64,000 nucleotides of DNA from Hybos culiciformis (taxonomy: Eukaryota; Arthropoda; Insecta; Diptera; Hybotidae): NCBI GenBank assembly GCA_964007475.1, contig OZ023275.1, positions 37,691,381-37,755,380 of the forward strand. The letters run 5' to 3'. Under the pieces are notes generated by a model. That model saw only the letters and a list, made by a program, of their open reading frames with translations. It searched no databases and had not been told where the DNA came from. Below, piece after piece: positions 1 to 12,969 of this stretch (positions within the stretch are counted from its first letter, which is position 1; every line of letters starts with the position of its first letter). Position numbers and translations under genes: made by a program.

Positions 1-257
1 TGAGATATTTATTGATGAAAAATGTTAGGGATTTTAATGTGGAGCTATCACAAAGGGATATAATTAAAAATAGTTATGCTATATAATTATATGTAGAAGG
101 AACAAAAAATTTTTAAAAATTCCAATTGAAAAGCAAAAAATATTCATAATCAATAAAATAGGTAGTCTCAAACACACAGACTGGAAAATTCATGTAATAA
201 AAAAAAAACATAACACTTAATTCAAGTAGACAAATTGTGAAAATTAACACGAATTTC

Positions 258-330
258 AGTCCGAGGTGGTAATCGAGCCCACGACCGAACATGCCGTAGG
301 TTAATGGCATTACCACAACACTGTGACGGC
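258..330 (-). mobile_element. tRNA-derived SINE-like fragment, copy 1
   Basis: Read on the minus strand, this segment carries a tRNA-like 3' half with a GGTCGTGGGCTCGATTACC block, resembling a degenerate RNA polymerase III B box (consensus GGTTCGANNCC). It is preceded by a GTGGTAATGCC stretch that could be a decayed A-box side. Its composition is far more balanced than its surroundings. A second, more diverged copy in the same orientation lies at 18646-18712. No cloverleaf with intact arms could be drawn, so a functional tRNA is unlikely. A short SINE head or a decayed tRNA pseudogene are the alternatives. Confidence 0.45.
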
Positions 331-593
331 AATTAAAGTCTTAAAACTTATTGTATTTAGTATTATTTGATGTGGGAGGAAAGAATGAGGCACATGAATA
401 TTGAATACTATATAAAATTATATTGTATTTTGTATTATTGAAAATTTGTTAAATATTAAACTTTTAAGATAATCATATATTTGGTACTGTGTAAGTGTTC
501 TTAACCGTATCGTTTTTTTGACAACTTAATTGTCTTGTTTTAAAATCCTTAAAAATGCAAATACCATTTAGCAAAAAATTAAAATCAGAAAAA

Positions 594-816
594 CCATAGA
601 TTAAGAATACAGAAAGATTTATAGCTTCATACAACATTTTTTCAGTCTTTTTTGGTATTTTTATGTGTTAGTATGTGTTAGTAAAACTAAAAAAAAATCT
701 TTTCATATATTGATAATTATCACGTATTTTATTTTGTTGTACTAACACATTCACATAAAAATACCAAAAATAATGTTGTATGAAGCTAACAATCTATGTA
801 TATTCTTAATCTATGG
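594..816. mobile_element. 223-bp foldback (MITE-like) element
   Basis: The two ends are inverted copies: CCATAGATTAAGAAT at 594-608 is matched in reverse complement at 802-816. The arms continue inward with matching blocks, including a GCTTCATACAACATT block and a GGTATTTTTATGTG block, down to an AT-rich loop near 690-735. Arms of roughly 80-95 bases with a few small indels would give a long imperfect hairpin. No coding capacity is present. It is most simply a non-autonomous foldback or MITE; the superfamily is unknown because no clear target-site duplication is visible. Confidence 0.65.
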
Positions 817-2881
817 AAAAACTTAAATATATCAAAAATATCAAAATACAGTTTGGCCCTTCTCGATTGGTAAGGCAGAAGTGTACATTATTCGCAATAT
901 TTAAGAATTGTTTTTGTCATATGGCAGAACCGGTTCTGAATTCCATAAACCAATACTTGGATTGCAAAATTTATTGATATTGAGCTTTACCTTGTGTCTT
1001 TTAATCTTTTTATTTTAAGAAATCTTTACGTTGCGTTGTTAAAAAATATAAGTCATTTCCTTGATATAATTTTCTGCAATATAGGCATAGACTATAGATG
1101 TATTTACACACATGTCTGTATTGTATATATTATTTTCACTTTTGCCATTTTGTGATTTATGATCATAATATGTGCTAGTTGAATTTATGCGCAACAAATA
1201 TAATTATTAAAAAATTAACACCATAGAACATTATAAAATCATCGGAATAATTAGTTAATTAACACATTTGATTTTTTTTTTGTCACATTATTATATATAA
1301 ATATATGAATTTTCCGGTTTTAAATGGAAAACTTCTTAATCTGCATAATACACATAGGTACTTAAAAAAATAAATTCATAGAGATTTCTCTTCAGAAAAA
1401 TAAAAATACTTTTTTGACATATTCCAGTGAATGATTTGAATATTTAATTCAATAAAAAACAAAAATTAAAAAGGTATTAGATATTCAAAAATTTACAAAA
1501 ATAGATTGCATTAATTTTTTTTTTCTTTCTTTTTCATATTAAAATGTCAATAAACTTCTGGAAAGCGCCAATACATAATAATTCTACCATCGTTGTCAAT
1601 CACCTGTAAAGTCACGTGAATGGTCACACAATTTTTTTTTTTTTTTATAATTAAAAAAATTTCAATGTCTTTTATTTTTAAAGAAATAACTTCGCATGGT
1701 TTTTTGTTGAGTTTTATTTTCATAAACTTATACATTGATTAATACATTTTCAATAAAGGTTTTTGTTTACATTAATACTAAAACTGTAAGCTGTAAGTAA
1801 TAATAATACAACAAGAACAATTTTAAGTTACTAAAAATGAGAATAAAATAATGAAGAATAAAAAACTGACAGATAGAAAAGAGTGCAAAATACATCTTCT
1901 TTAATGTGAAATCCATCATCGGTGAAAGACATGGCTGAAAGACACAAAGTTTAAGAGTAATTCATACCATATAAAAAATACAAATCAAAAATTAATCATA
2001 AAGTATTAAAAAATATGAAATGTATACTTTTTTAAGTTTAAGCCACTACTACAATGTTAATACTTAATAATATTGACTTAGTTTCGTCATAAATATGTTT
2101 TCAATCCATAATAATGGTAAACGTATACTCACACTCATCAAATTACTCCTTAATTTAAAATTTTAAGAAATATATGAAAAGAAAAAGTTACATAACTATA
2201 ATCGGAAACTAAATTTTAAACAGTGTAATCAACAATATAGGTGTAAGCATTTACGGTTATTTTTCTTTAATTGATATTAACCAAAAAATTATAATTACAT
2301 ATATTTTCTTAATAAAAAGTGTAATAAAAGGTGTAATTTACTCTTCAATGTTGATGTTGGTCCATTTGTTTCATAACTGCTACAAAAACGCACAGTTAAA
2401 TCTAAATTTCGTCATTTTGATTTTATTTTTTTTCACTTCATATCAAAATTTAAAAATAAGCTGAGAAAAATGTGATAGAAAAAATGATTGATTAAAAACG
2501 AAAATTAAATTGATCAATTCAGTTTGGTACAGACTAAAAGAAAATTTTTTTAACAGCTGAATAAATAGCCCGATATAATTTTCTACGATAAATCCGACAA
2601 ATATATATTTTTAACTAGTGCGAAGTATGATTGATTTAAATAAAAACTTAAATAAAAATAAAATACTTTAAGATTTATGCATTATCACCTGTCAACCGAA
2701 GGCTATAAATTAAAAACCCCAATCAGCTTTCAAATAAATTAGTATACCTGAAAAACGAAAAAAAAATATATTTCAACGAACAAAATCCTAACTCAACTTC
2801 TCAAAATTTCGGAACTTTGTGCTATTTTTTTTGAAGTGAAACTTCTTTAGAGGCATTGTGATTGAGAGTGAAAAAAATGTA

Positions 2882-2930
2882 AGTGTCAAAAATGTAACGC
2901 CGAGTGTCAAAAATGTAACGCCGAATGTCA
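2882..2930. repeat. 21-bp tandem repeat, about 2.3 copies
   Basis: Two identical 21-base units (AGTGTCAAAAATGTAACGCCG) lie head to tail at 2882-2902 and 2903-2923, followed by a partial copy with one change that runs into poly-A. No gene is associated. Confidence 0.85.
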
Positions 2931-3261
2931 AAAAAAAAGGCAAAAAAAAAGAAAAAAGAAAAAATTTATGTGTCAGCTGATGATAAAACCGACAGCCGCT
3001 AGCAACTTAATGAAGCTTATCAGCGCAATAACCTACTCTATATTGGCTCAGAATTAAAGTCGAAAATACTATTTTTTTTTTCGATTGAAAGGGAAATTTA
3101 TTTTAAACAATTATAAAAAAAATATTTCATTTATTAATTATTAGTGCTAATTTTAAAAAAGTTTTTGGAATACAAATATGTATTCTGAATAAAAATGTTC
3201 CACATGCACCTATTTTGTGGATAATTTATTTTTGATATTAGTTTTTCTTAATGTAATTTTT

Positions 3262-3580
3262 AGTTTGTTAGTGTAATTTATTTTTGACATTAAATTACAC
3301 TAATAAAATGCAGGAGGAATATTTTTATTACAATTACTTTTCGGAAGAAATACTAATGTCAAATTTTGCAGGCATATTTGAAAATGCTCTTTTAACTAAA
3401 ACAGATTTTTTTTTTGAAGTAATTTGTAATTGAGTTGTTAGTATAAATTATTTTTGCCATTAAATTCCATTAATGGAATGCATGTAGAATATTTTTATTC
3501 CAATTCATTTTCAGAAGAAGTACTAAACTTAAACATGAAATTTTTCAGGCATATTTAAAAAGTTATTTTAGGTTAAACTT
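3262..3580. repeat. Diverged tandem duplication of about 170 bp with internal hairpin
   Basis: Two copies of one segment follow each other, starting near 3267 and near 3437. Both run through GTTAGT(G/A)TAA, TTTTTG(A/C)CATTAAATT, GAATATTTTTATT, a TTTTC(G/A)GAAGAA block and a final CAGGCATATTT. Copy 1 contains a perfect 13-base inverted repeat (TTAGTGTAATTTA at 3268-3280 with its complement at 3291-3303) around a 10-base loop. In copy 2 the palindrome is broken by substitutions. Identity is about three quarters by eye. No coding capacity. Confidence 0.65.
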
Positions 3581-3686
3581 TTCGGGCAACAAAAAGAAAA
3601 CATGATTTAAGCCACGCTGCTGTTTTTTCATACATTATTATCACTAATAATATAGTTGTAACCGGAATTGTGTTTACAGCTTACTA

Positions 3687-4025
3687 GGTGTCTACATTAG
3701 CGTATTTTTCCTGCATGCGATTTTGTTCTTTAAATGTATTCGTGTATCTTTATACAAAATCCAAAATCGCTGCAAAATACGCATGCTGATTTTGAATAAT
3801 TTTTCAGCATGCGTATTTTTTGACATTTCTCACAAATTTTGCTTTTTTTTATTAATTTGGCATTTAAGTCAAGTAAAATGGTACAATTGGGAAAAATATA
3901 TAAAAATCGCATGCTTTAAATCTAACCCAGTGGCATATTGAGCACACATAAATACTAATAAATGAAACAGAAAAAATAGAATACATTCATAAATACGCAC
4001 GATTCTAAATCGAATGTAGACAGCC
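3687..4025. mobile_element. MITE-like element with nested palindromes
   Basis: Three inverted-repeat pairs are nested concentrically. The outer pair is TGTCTACATT (3689-3698) with AATGTAGACA (4013-4022). The middle pair is GCATGCGATTTT (3713-3724) with AAAATCGCATGC (3903-3914). The inner pair is a perfect 16-base arm, AAAATACGCATGCTGA (3774-3789) with its complement at 3804-3819. Short open frames on both strands across it are by-products of the symmetry. Terminal plus subterminal inverted repeats without coding capacity fit a non-autonomous DNA transposon. The exact ends and the target-site duplication are not certain. Confidence 0.6.
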
Positions 4026-7000
4026 CGTTAAAATATAGTAGAAATCAGTGTTGCCAAGCAGCCATAATTCTAGCAATTTTGAAATAATTTAAAAGCCATT
4101 ATGCCAATAAACTTTTTGAGCTTAAAAAGTATTTTAGAATTTTTAAATATTTTTATATATAAGTAGTCGCTGGTTTTTAATTTTTTTTGTTTAATTTTTT
4201 CTAAGCCGCCGAATCCCCCAAAACAAGTTATTTTAAGTCGACTGGCCCCAGCAGTCGAAGGACAAAAATCAACTAGTCGCCGGCGAAAAAATCGATTGGC
4301 GTCATGTCTTATATGCATTTGGTCATTTTAATTATTTATTTAGCCGCTCCAGAAAATACTACTTGCCATGAAGTTTCACTTCTTCCGTGTGTCCCGAGAC
4401 TCACATATTTTTTTTTGATATGACATTTTGTTGTTTAAGGATAATTGTACCATTATATTGTATATTATGCACAAAACATGTTAATAAGTGACTAGCCCTT
4501 ATTGAACATTATATTTTATTCAAAATAAGCATTTTTTTTTTATGAGTGTGTAATTTACAATAAATTTAAAAACCAAACAACAAAAAAAAGCACTTATTTG
4601 TAATAAAATAAAAATGTGCGTAAATTACAAAAAAGAAAAATATTATGCTGATTTTTATATATAAATATATCTACAACATATATTTACTATATATATACAT
4701 AATGAATATTATGTTTTAAATTAATTTTCTCTTAAAGTCAAATTACGTTAAAAAAAAAAAAAAAAGAATAATTGGGGGCAGCCTAAAAATTAGTAATATG
4801 TACTCGGATACGTACTCGCTAACTTTATTTTATTTTATTTAATTTTAGTTTTTTTTTTTTTGAGAAAGTTGTTGAAAAAACATATATAAACAAAATATTT
4901 TTCATGCGGTCAATGAACGGAAATCGTAATAATAATTACATTACATTTATATATAACATTTCAAAAAAAAAAAAAAAAAATAATAATAAATAAAACCAAA
5001 AACATAACAATGTTGCTGCACTCGTGATTAAATGTAACTTCAAGACATAATGTGCAAATGTACATTACGAATTTATAATAAAAATAATTGCAAAAAAAAA
5101 AAAAAAAAAAATTAAAAATGGAAATACGGTATAATTCATAAAATTTGATCTTATAAGTATGCTACACATATTATATATGAATCTAAAACACCAATTAAGA
5201 TTAAATACATTTTATTTTTGATTTAAAAAAAATATGTTAAGAATACGTGTTTTCTCAAAATAAATTATATGTGTATGTAGATATATATTTTTATAATTCT
5301 ATTTCGACACGAAAATCGAGCTGCTGAAAAAGTGTAGTATGGATTTACAATATAATGCCTCAATGGTAATAACATGTCGTAATGGCTAAAAATAAAACTA
5401 TCAAAATGCATTTTTTTTATTTCAACATAATTAAAATTTGTTATAAAATAGTGTCCTTGAACTTTCATTTTATTATAAGAATCATTGATAAGGCCTCAAA
5501 GGGAATATAAAAATATATATTTAATTGATTTTGCATTTTATTTTTTTTCAGTCCTGTTCCTTTAGAAGATAATTTGACAGAATAATTGTTAATCAAAATT
5601 AATTGAATAATGTGTTGTCTGACAGTGAAAAATCTTAATTTTGTTCTCAAAAATATATTTTTAGTTAATTTAAAATTAATTATATATATACATTTTGGTA
5701 GTTTTATAACGATAATTTTATTACCTTTTAAACGATTTGACAATTTAGAGTTAACATTAGATATACTCATCGAATCAGTTACTCATAACAGAATATTGAA
5801 AAAAAAAAAATTTAAAATTAAAATTTCTTTTTCAAATATTCGTTAAAGGTATACATACTGGTATTTCTAAGCAATTTGAAAAAATAACATAAACTTGTAC
5901 CTACTCAAATTTTTTTTTTTTTAAATGTGAACAAAACTTAACTTCCTCAAAATTTTTTGATGGATATACAAATATTTAGTTTTTTTTTATTATTTATTAA
6001 ATAATTTTTTTTTATTCAAATTTAATTTATGTTTTAACTAAATTCCGGAACTATTACAAATAAATAACGAACAAAATAAAATGTGTGTGCAGAAATAAAA
6101 AAAAAAAAAAATCACAGCAGAAAAATAGCCAGAAGGCGCTTTGAACTGTGTTGCGCGGAAACCTGTGTTAATTCTACATTTTTGTTTTTCTTTTAAGTAT
6201 ATATTCAAAATTTATGTGTATGTAGATATGTATGTACAATTTAATATATACATATGTATAATGGAAAAAACTTAATACATAAAATGTATGTATGTTGATA
6301 TTTTTACAAATATTTGAGACAAGATCAATTCCATCGGATCATTGTTCGGGTTAAAAAACTGTCAAGGAAAAACATCTTTTCTTGCACAAAAAAAAAATAA
6401 AAAAAAAAAATAAAATAAATTAAAATCATAAAAAATGTGTACAGTTCTTCGAACTCAAAGAGACAAGCAACTAATTTTTTTTTTTTTTTTTTTTAATATG
6501 GACTTTATATTTTAAATGAGTATAATGACATTTGCATAAAATTGGCTCCACATTGACTATCTGAATGCATGAAAAAAAAAAAATCTAGGATCAAAATTCT
6601 ACGCCATACATAAATGAGTTTATAATTATTGTAAGAACCCATAAATGTGTTTAATATTTGCACAGCTATGTTTTCAATAAAATAGAGAAAGAAGAAAATT
6701 GGATAATTAGATTTTTGGATTATTGGGTCGAATTTAATTTTTCCCAAAAGTTCAAAATAAATTTATAATAAATTTTAATTTGAAATATTTTCTAATATAA
6801 AGTCCAAGAGTAAAATTCAATATAAGTCCACCGCTAGGCTCGTCATATCAATTAAAGTCACTAAAATCACTTTAAATTTATAATTTGTAAACTTTTAAAT
6901 TTTTACACAAAATTTTCACATTTTCGTAGAAATGGAAAAGATTTTTTTTTTCTTTTATCACCAGAACAAATAGTTTTGGTATTATAGTTTTAGGATTAAA

Positions 7001-8306
7001 AACACTATTATGCAGTTAACCACAAGTGCATATAAAAAAGTCTTTTTCCTTTGAAATCTAAAAATAGATCTGCAATTGTTCACGTATGCCAAACAAGCTT
7101 TTTAAAAATGAAAGGATATTCTTTAAAAAAATATAAAAAAAAAATAAATTCTATGAAAAAATTCTGTATGTATGTTTTTAAAATAGTTCAGTGATCGGAA
7201 AAGAAATAAAGCAAAAAAAAAAAAAAAGAATTCTTAAACATAAAAAAAAAAAAAAGGAATTATTGATAATTTATTTCGAACATGCGCATGGTGAATGAAA
7301 TTAATATTGTGCAGGAAATGTTTTAATGGATCATGGTGTAGTTGCCATGACAATAGAAATTTATTTACCATTATTATATTTATTTATTTTAATTAGAGCT
7401 TTTCCAAATCATAATATATAGAATTTTCCTTACATCATAGAAGTCCTTTTCTTACTTAGTTTCAGTTCTTCTCCGGCTTAAAAGATCTTAAGGACTTAAG
7501 CAAATATTGTTGGCATTGAAATTTTTCTGTTCAACTGGAAATTTACAATCGTTAGTTAAATGTATTTAAACAAAATTTGAGGGACTCAAAAATAAAAATA
7601 AAAAAATCGTCATTACAACAACAATAAGTCACCAAAACTATCCAGTCGAGAACTGTGGTAGTTATTTTGTATATCATCTTTTCCGCTCTTGCAAAGTTAT
7701 GTAACAATTGTTTTGCATTGATTTTGTATTGGTGAGTTTATCGCATGATAATTTTATTGGTTAATATACGGAATTCATGGACATGGAATTGAAAAAAATA
7801 TACCATTCAAAAGAACAAAATATGAACTTAAATGTCAACATATACTTCATTATTAATTTTCTTTCTGACAATTCCAACGAAACTTTATTATACAAGTATA
7901 TTATATTACAATATTTTTTTTATAAAACTGAACAAAATAATATGTAATTCTTAGTTCGTACTATGCACAATTTTGTTGAAAGGATTACAATTAAAATGTG
8001 CGTTCACAAAAATTGAATAAATTGAAAGGGGGTTGAATGAATTTACATGAATTGAACGCATAATTCAATGACCTGCAGTGGATGAATTTGGTTAGGGAAC
8101 GCGTTAAATGATTATTATGTTTTTTTTGTTTTTTTTTTTTTACAAAACTATATTTAATGCAAGTACTTGCTTTGTGGCAGGCATCCTACGGTCTAAAAAT
8201 TCCTTATTCAGACCAACTTTTCCGCAATTTTTTTTTCTTTTTTCTGAATAATAATGTGCAAGCAACATAACGAAATAATCCAACATAAACATAAAGTCTA
8301 GCCAAA

Positions 8307-8319
8307 AGGTCAATGATTG
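8307..8319 (+). promoter_or_regulatory. Partial ecdysone-response-like palindrome
   Basis: AGGTCAATGATTG has one perfect nuclear-receptor half site (AGGTCA), a one-base spacer and a degenerate inverted second half. It lies about 4.6 kb upstream of the CYP306A1 candidate start. A chance match is quite possible; it is listed only because the neighbouring genes control ecdysteroid levels. Confidence 0.15.
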
Positions 8320-10072
8320 AAAATTTTTCTACAAAGTCAATGACATTTAAATGTGCCTACAACATATATTTGAATAATATGCACCCAAACAAATTGTATT
8401 AGGTTATAATTTATAAATTATGCATTTTTAAAATATTAAAAATTGAATAATTAAAAATAAATAAAATAAATGTTGTTATCATTGAGCCGCACTTGTTGGT
8501 GTTATGAAATTTTTATAATGTTTTAGCATTCTGAATGACTTAAGGAATCCAAAATTCCAAACTGATGTGGCAGAAGTTTAATAAGTAATCTCAAAGTATC
8601 CTCAAATTCTCATTTCTCTCAAATAAAATAAATTAAGTTTCGTAGCATATCTTCAAATGGAGACAAAATTTATAATTTTTTTTTAATAGTTTGATCGTCA
8701 TCAAAGGATTTTATGTCTTGTTAAAATGGGATTAGCCAAATTTAAATCATTTAATATAAAATACTATTATTCGATCTTATCAGACCAAGAATCAGATATG
8801 AAATGTTTATTTTATTAAACTTTAGATCGCTATGCATTGCTGATATTGAATAAATTTTATAATACACGCATATATTTTCTGCATATAATTTTTTACCATC
8901 TTATTTTTCCAAGTGCATTCAACAAGCATAGGTAAGAAAAAATTATAATTTTTTTTTTTTCTTAACAAACATAATATTGTAAATTTTTAGAAAAGGAATT
9001 GTATTTAAAAATTTAAAAGTAAAAAATAAAAATCAGCAATAAAAAATCATCAAGCACTTGATGGTGAGAATAAATGCGATACTGCAAACTGGTCATTCAG
9101 CTTGACTTTTCGCTTTTTAGATCATTATACTTCAGCTTTTTTTGTATATATGTAGAAATATATGTATGAAAAAATTATTTCAGTTCATATAGCAACATAC
9201 CGCATTTTTTTTAAAGCTTTGAGTTATACTTTATTGAGTATATTTATGAGGCCATTCGCTTTAAATGAATTTGCAAAAGATTTTTATAAAGAACAGTATC
9301 ATATTATTTAAATATTTTTATATTTATTAGAAAAATTCGATAAAATAATATTTAATATAAATTATATGGCGCATAATTAGATACAAGACAATTATAGGAC
9401 CTAAATATTCTGACACACAGGCTAAATAAATTTATAATAAGAAAATAGTTGCTCTTAGTTTCTATTTTATTTCATATGGGCTTTTAATGTTATACGATTT
9501 TATCTTCCATTTGAAATCTTTGTTTATTATTACATATCTTCAAGTTTTAAACAATTATATAATATTATTTTTAATCCTTTTGTCAAAAAATACAGATATA
9601 CTAAATTCTTACTATGTATATAATTCTTATGTACAAAATTATTTATGATAAAAGTTCACTATAGCTTCCGCACAAAACTTTTATCAATTATTATAGTTAC
9701 AATGATACTCGAAATATGTTTTTTTTTAAGTATGATCTAAAATAATACATTACAATCATTTAAAATATATTCCTAAATAGTCCTACATGCTATTTTGCTT
9801 TATCCTCACAGATTTATCAAATCTATATGTAAAATCTTAAAAACCAAATTAATCTGACAATAATACAGATATTTTCATGTGTTACATAAATATTTCGTTG
9901 GTAAAAAGTCGAAATATTATTCCAAATTTCCCAATAAATATTTCCGTCATTCTTTCACTTTTTGTTATTAAATTTTATGCATAAGTTTATGGTTTGGAGA
10001 CCGCAAACGGAAAGGATCCTAACAGACGATCGTAAATTAATGTATGTACATTCTACACATACATATGTACAA

Positions 10073-10091
10073 TATATATATATATATATAT
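10073..10091. repeat. TA dinucleotide microsatellite
   Basis: A run of about nine TA units preceded by the palindromic ACATACATATGTAC context. Simple sequence, no other content. Confidence 0.9.
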
Positions 10092-10424
10092 GCATATATA
10101 AATAAAATAATTCATTGAATTCTTAATATTATGCCGGTGGATTGAGGTTATTGAAATGCGAAAGTTTATTAAACTTATCGAGACACAGAAAGAATATTGA
10201 AAAAAATAAAATAAAAAATAAAATAAAATAAAATAAAAAAAAATAAACGAATCAACTTTTTTTTTTTTGAGATGAAAGAAATCAATGCAATAACAAATGA
10301 TTTTCTGTATCAAGGTTGAATGAATGTTCGAAACATTACTTAAAAATAAGTTGCTAAGTTAGAATCAAGATTTTGTATAAAAATGTATATAATTAATATA
10401 AATTTGCAACGAATAATAACAAAG

Positions 10425-10444
10425 AATAATAATAATAATAATAA
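10425..10444. repeat. AAT trinucleotide microsatellite
   Basis: About six to seven AAT units in otherwise featureless AT-rich DNA. Confidence 0.9.
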
Positions 10445-12951
10445 ACATCCAGATGTTGCGATACCAACAAAAGGGAGATAATTAAATCTTTTAACAAATC
10501 AAAAGCTATTAAATTATTGAACTCACGAATAAACACCATAATGAACACCATTAACATTAAAATTCTTTAAAAGTTAAATAAGTATATTTTCTTCTTTTTT
10601 TCTTCAAAACAAGCTAACTTAATTGAGATAGAATGTGCAATAATTATACAAAATTTTATTACCTTGTAGAATAATTAATTAAAACCGAAAGGGAAATTTG
10701 CGAAATGAAATTTTGTTTTCACAACAACAAAGTAGACCATAGTAAAGTTAACAATTGCCACTTTTTATTTTATATCTATTTCAATTTTAAATTAAAATTA
10801 ATCACAATATTAACATTAAAGGATATATAGATATTCGAATAACTTTGAATAATCTTTTCAGGTGTCATTATCGCCAGCAAATAAAAAATTAATATTATAA
10901 CATTAACACGAAGATGAAATTATCTTAAAATTAAATTAAATAAAAATAATTAAAAAAAATTAGAAAAGGCGATTACATAATTTATTTCTAGTCTCATTCT
11001 ATGTGACAAACTAACTTAAATTTCAGCCAATTAATAGAATTGGAGAATAAAAACAAAAATATATTTTTAAACCTAATTTAAGAAATCAAAATTATAAAAA
11101 TAACTCTATTTTTTACCTACAAACATCTAAATTATCTGTCTATTTATCTATTATATTATGTATGTAACTTGTGAACTTCTGAACCAAAAAAACCATTTTG
11201 GTTGAAACCGATAACATTGGAAAGGTTATTTTCCACAGATGGTTTTAGTCTGACATTTGGTCGACTGCTTTCGGCATATATGGTCGACTAATTCCATTTT
11301 CGAACATTTTTTAAGATAAATTTGTATTTTTTTTTTGAAAATGACATGTATATATAATATATACTAGGTTAGAACAATAAATAAAACATCAAAATATATA
11401 CGATGGTATGATAAAAGAAACTGCTTTACAAAAATTAAAAATTGTTAAAACCATTCATCATATTTTACAGAACAAACTTTTTTTTTTTGTTTAATTTTTT
11501 TATGTTAATGTTATTTTTCTTTCATGCAAAAAGATCATAAATAAGTTATACGTTCTCTTCGTCTCAAAGAAATTTCCTTTTTTTTGTTTTCAAATAGTTA
11601 GCGAAAAAAAAAAAAAAATTAAGTGATTGAAAAATTTTGATGATCACCACAACTTTAATTTCACTCAAATAATAATAAAAAAAAAAAAAAAACAAACAAA
11701 CATAGAAATAAAAGTATCATAAATATATTTAGTTTTTTTTCGTACGACCGATTCCTGCTCTCTGTTGACCTGAAAAATTGCTCAGTTCCGATTTAGTATC
11801 TTTCTGGACATTCAGCAGTTACAACAGTATATCTTATTACCTTTTTTTTTTTAGTTTTTGAAATTTTAAACTTTGATTGTTGTTGTTTTGTTGAAGTTGT
11901 TTTTTTTTTTTTTGCTTATTTTAAAATTCAAGATATCATTTTTTTTTTCTCGAATATTAATATCTTTTAAATTTTATTCTAAAAATCACATAAAATAAAC
12001 TTTGAGTTTTTTGTTTTTTTTTTTTTTTGTTTTTACTTTTGTTACTATAGTATACTGTAAAACTGAAGAATTCTCCTTGCATAAAAACAAAACCTATAAA
12101 AAAATTCTAATGGATAGTCTGGTAAAGTTGTAAAATATATGTATATGTTTTTTTTCTATCTATCTATTTTTCAATTGAAAGTGAGAGTAAATTCTATGTA
12201 GGAATCGAGCATATTTTTTTTTTATTCATTATTATTATTATTATTTTTTTTTTTTAATATAATACTTATTATTTATGTTCTATTATATTTATTTTTATTT
12301 CTAACCTTTTTAAAATTTTATAACAGTTTTAAACCAAGTCAGTTGCATGTAAAAAAAAAAAAAAATAAAAATTAAAATAAAAAGAAAAAAAAGATTTTTT
12401 TGTTTAGATGTCAGTTTTATTTTCATACACGGTAGAAATATATGTATATTGAACCATAGAAGTGGCGGATGGAATTAGATAAACAATACAAATAAAAAAA
12501 AAATCTTTTTTGGCTGTATTTACTGTACGTACAGAACATTATGAACATACATAATAAGTATAATATTTACATTGCGATTATATGTATGGGATGGACTAGC
12601 TGACTGATTGAAGTCCAAGATTTAAGAGTTGCAAATTTTTTTTTCGAATTTCAAAATATCATTAACGAAGATATTTACGTGAAAAAATAGGTGTTGTGGA
12701 AAATATAAATTTAGATATCGCTTGAAAATCGCCTTCGAACTGCCCGGACAAGTTAGAAAAGATGTATCTCAAATTCTACAAACATAATTTTTATTTTGTG
12801 TAGAAAAAGAAATTATTTTTCATATTATGATCTAAAGTCGCATGCATCGACAAACAATATTTGAAATAGCTTAGATTAAATATTTGTTATCCAAGTTAAT
12901 AAGGATAAAAAACGATACACTCTAATAATTGTAAAGCAGATAAATATAAAA

Positions 12952-12969
12952 ATGTCTGAAAAATTCAAG
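12952..12969 (+). CDS. phm: Candidate first coding exon of CYP306A1 (start codon)
   Basis: The first certain CYP306A1 exon begins at a splice acceptor (13464) with no in-frame ATG behind it: a TAA stop lies at 13431-13433. The start codon must therefore be in an upstream exon that joins in phase 0. The best candidate I see is an ATG at 12952 with a good insect context (AAAA before ATG). It would encode Met-Ser-Glu-Lys-Phe-Lys and end in AAG followed by GTTTCT. Joining it to 13464 gives a short polar N-terminus followed by the hydrophobic anchor, as expected for a microsomal P450, and a 503-residue protein. The donor is weak, so another exon further upstream is quite possible. Confidence 0.3.

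Larger units (their letters stand above)
1..12951. other. Gene-free AT-rich 5' flank of CYP306A1
   Basis: No protein-coding exon can be supported here. Every open frame is short and made of low-complexity A/T codons (Phe, Lys, Asn, Ile, Tyr) without domain signatures. The stretch holds poly-A/poly-T runs, TA and AAT microsatellites, and the repeats listed separately (a SINE-like piece, a foldback, tandem repeats and a MITE-like palindrome between 2.8 and 4.1 kb). Small pockets of more balanced composition occur near 2960-3060, 4200-4320 and 6110-6175; I do not recognise them. The promoter and 5' UTR of CYP306A1 should lie at the right-hand end, but no core promoter element stands out. Confidence 0.6.

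Noticed and set aside
258..330. Functional tRNA gene
   Set aside because: Only the T-arm-like part is recognisable; no acceptor stem or anticodon arm can be paired on either strand.
4070..4318. Minus-strand 82-codon frame with Arg- and Gly-rich start
   Set aside because: It begins in a small GC-rich pocket but continues into low-complexity Lys/Ile/Phe. No domain is recognised and the pocket looks like repeat debris.
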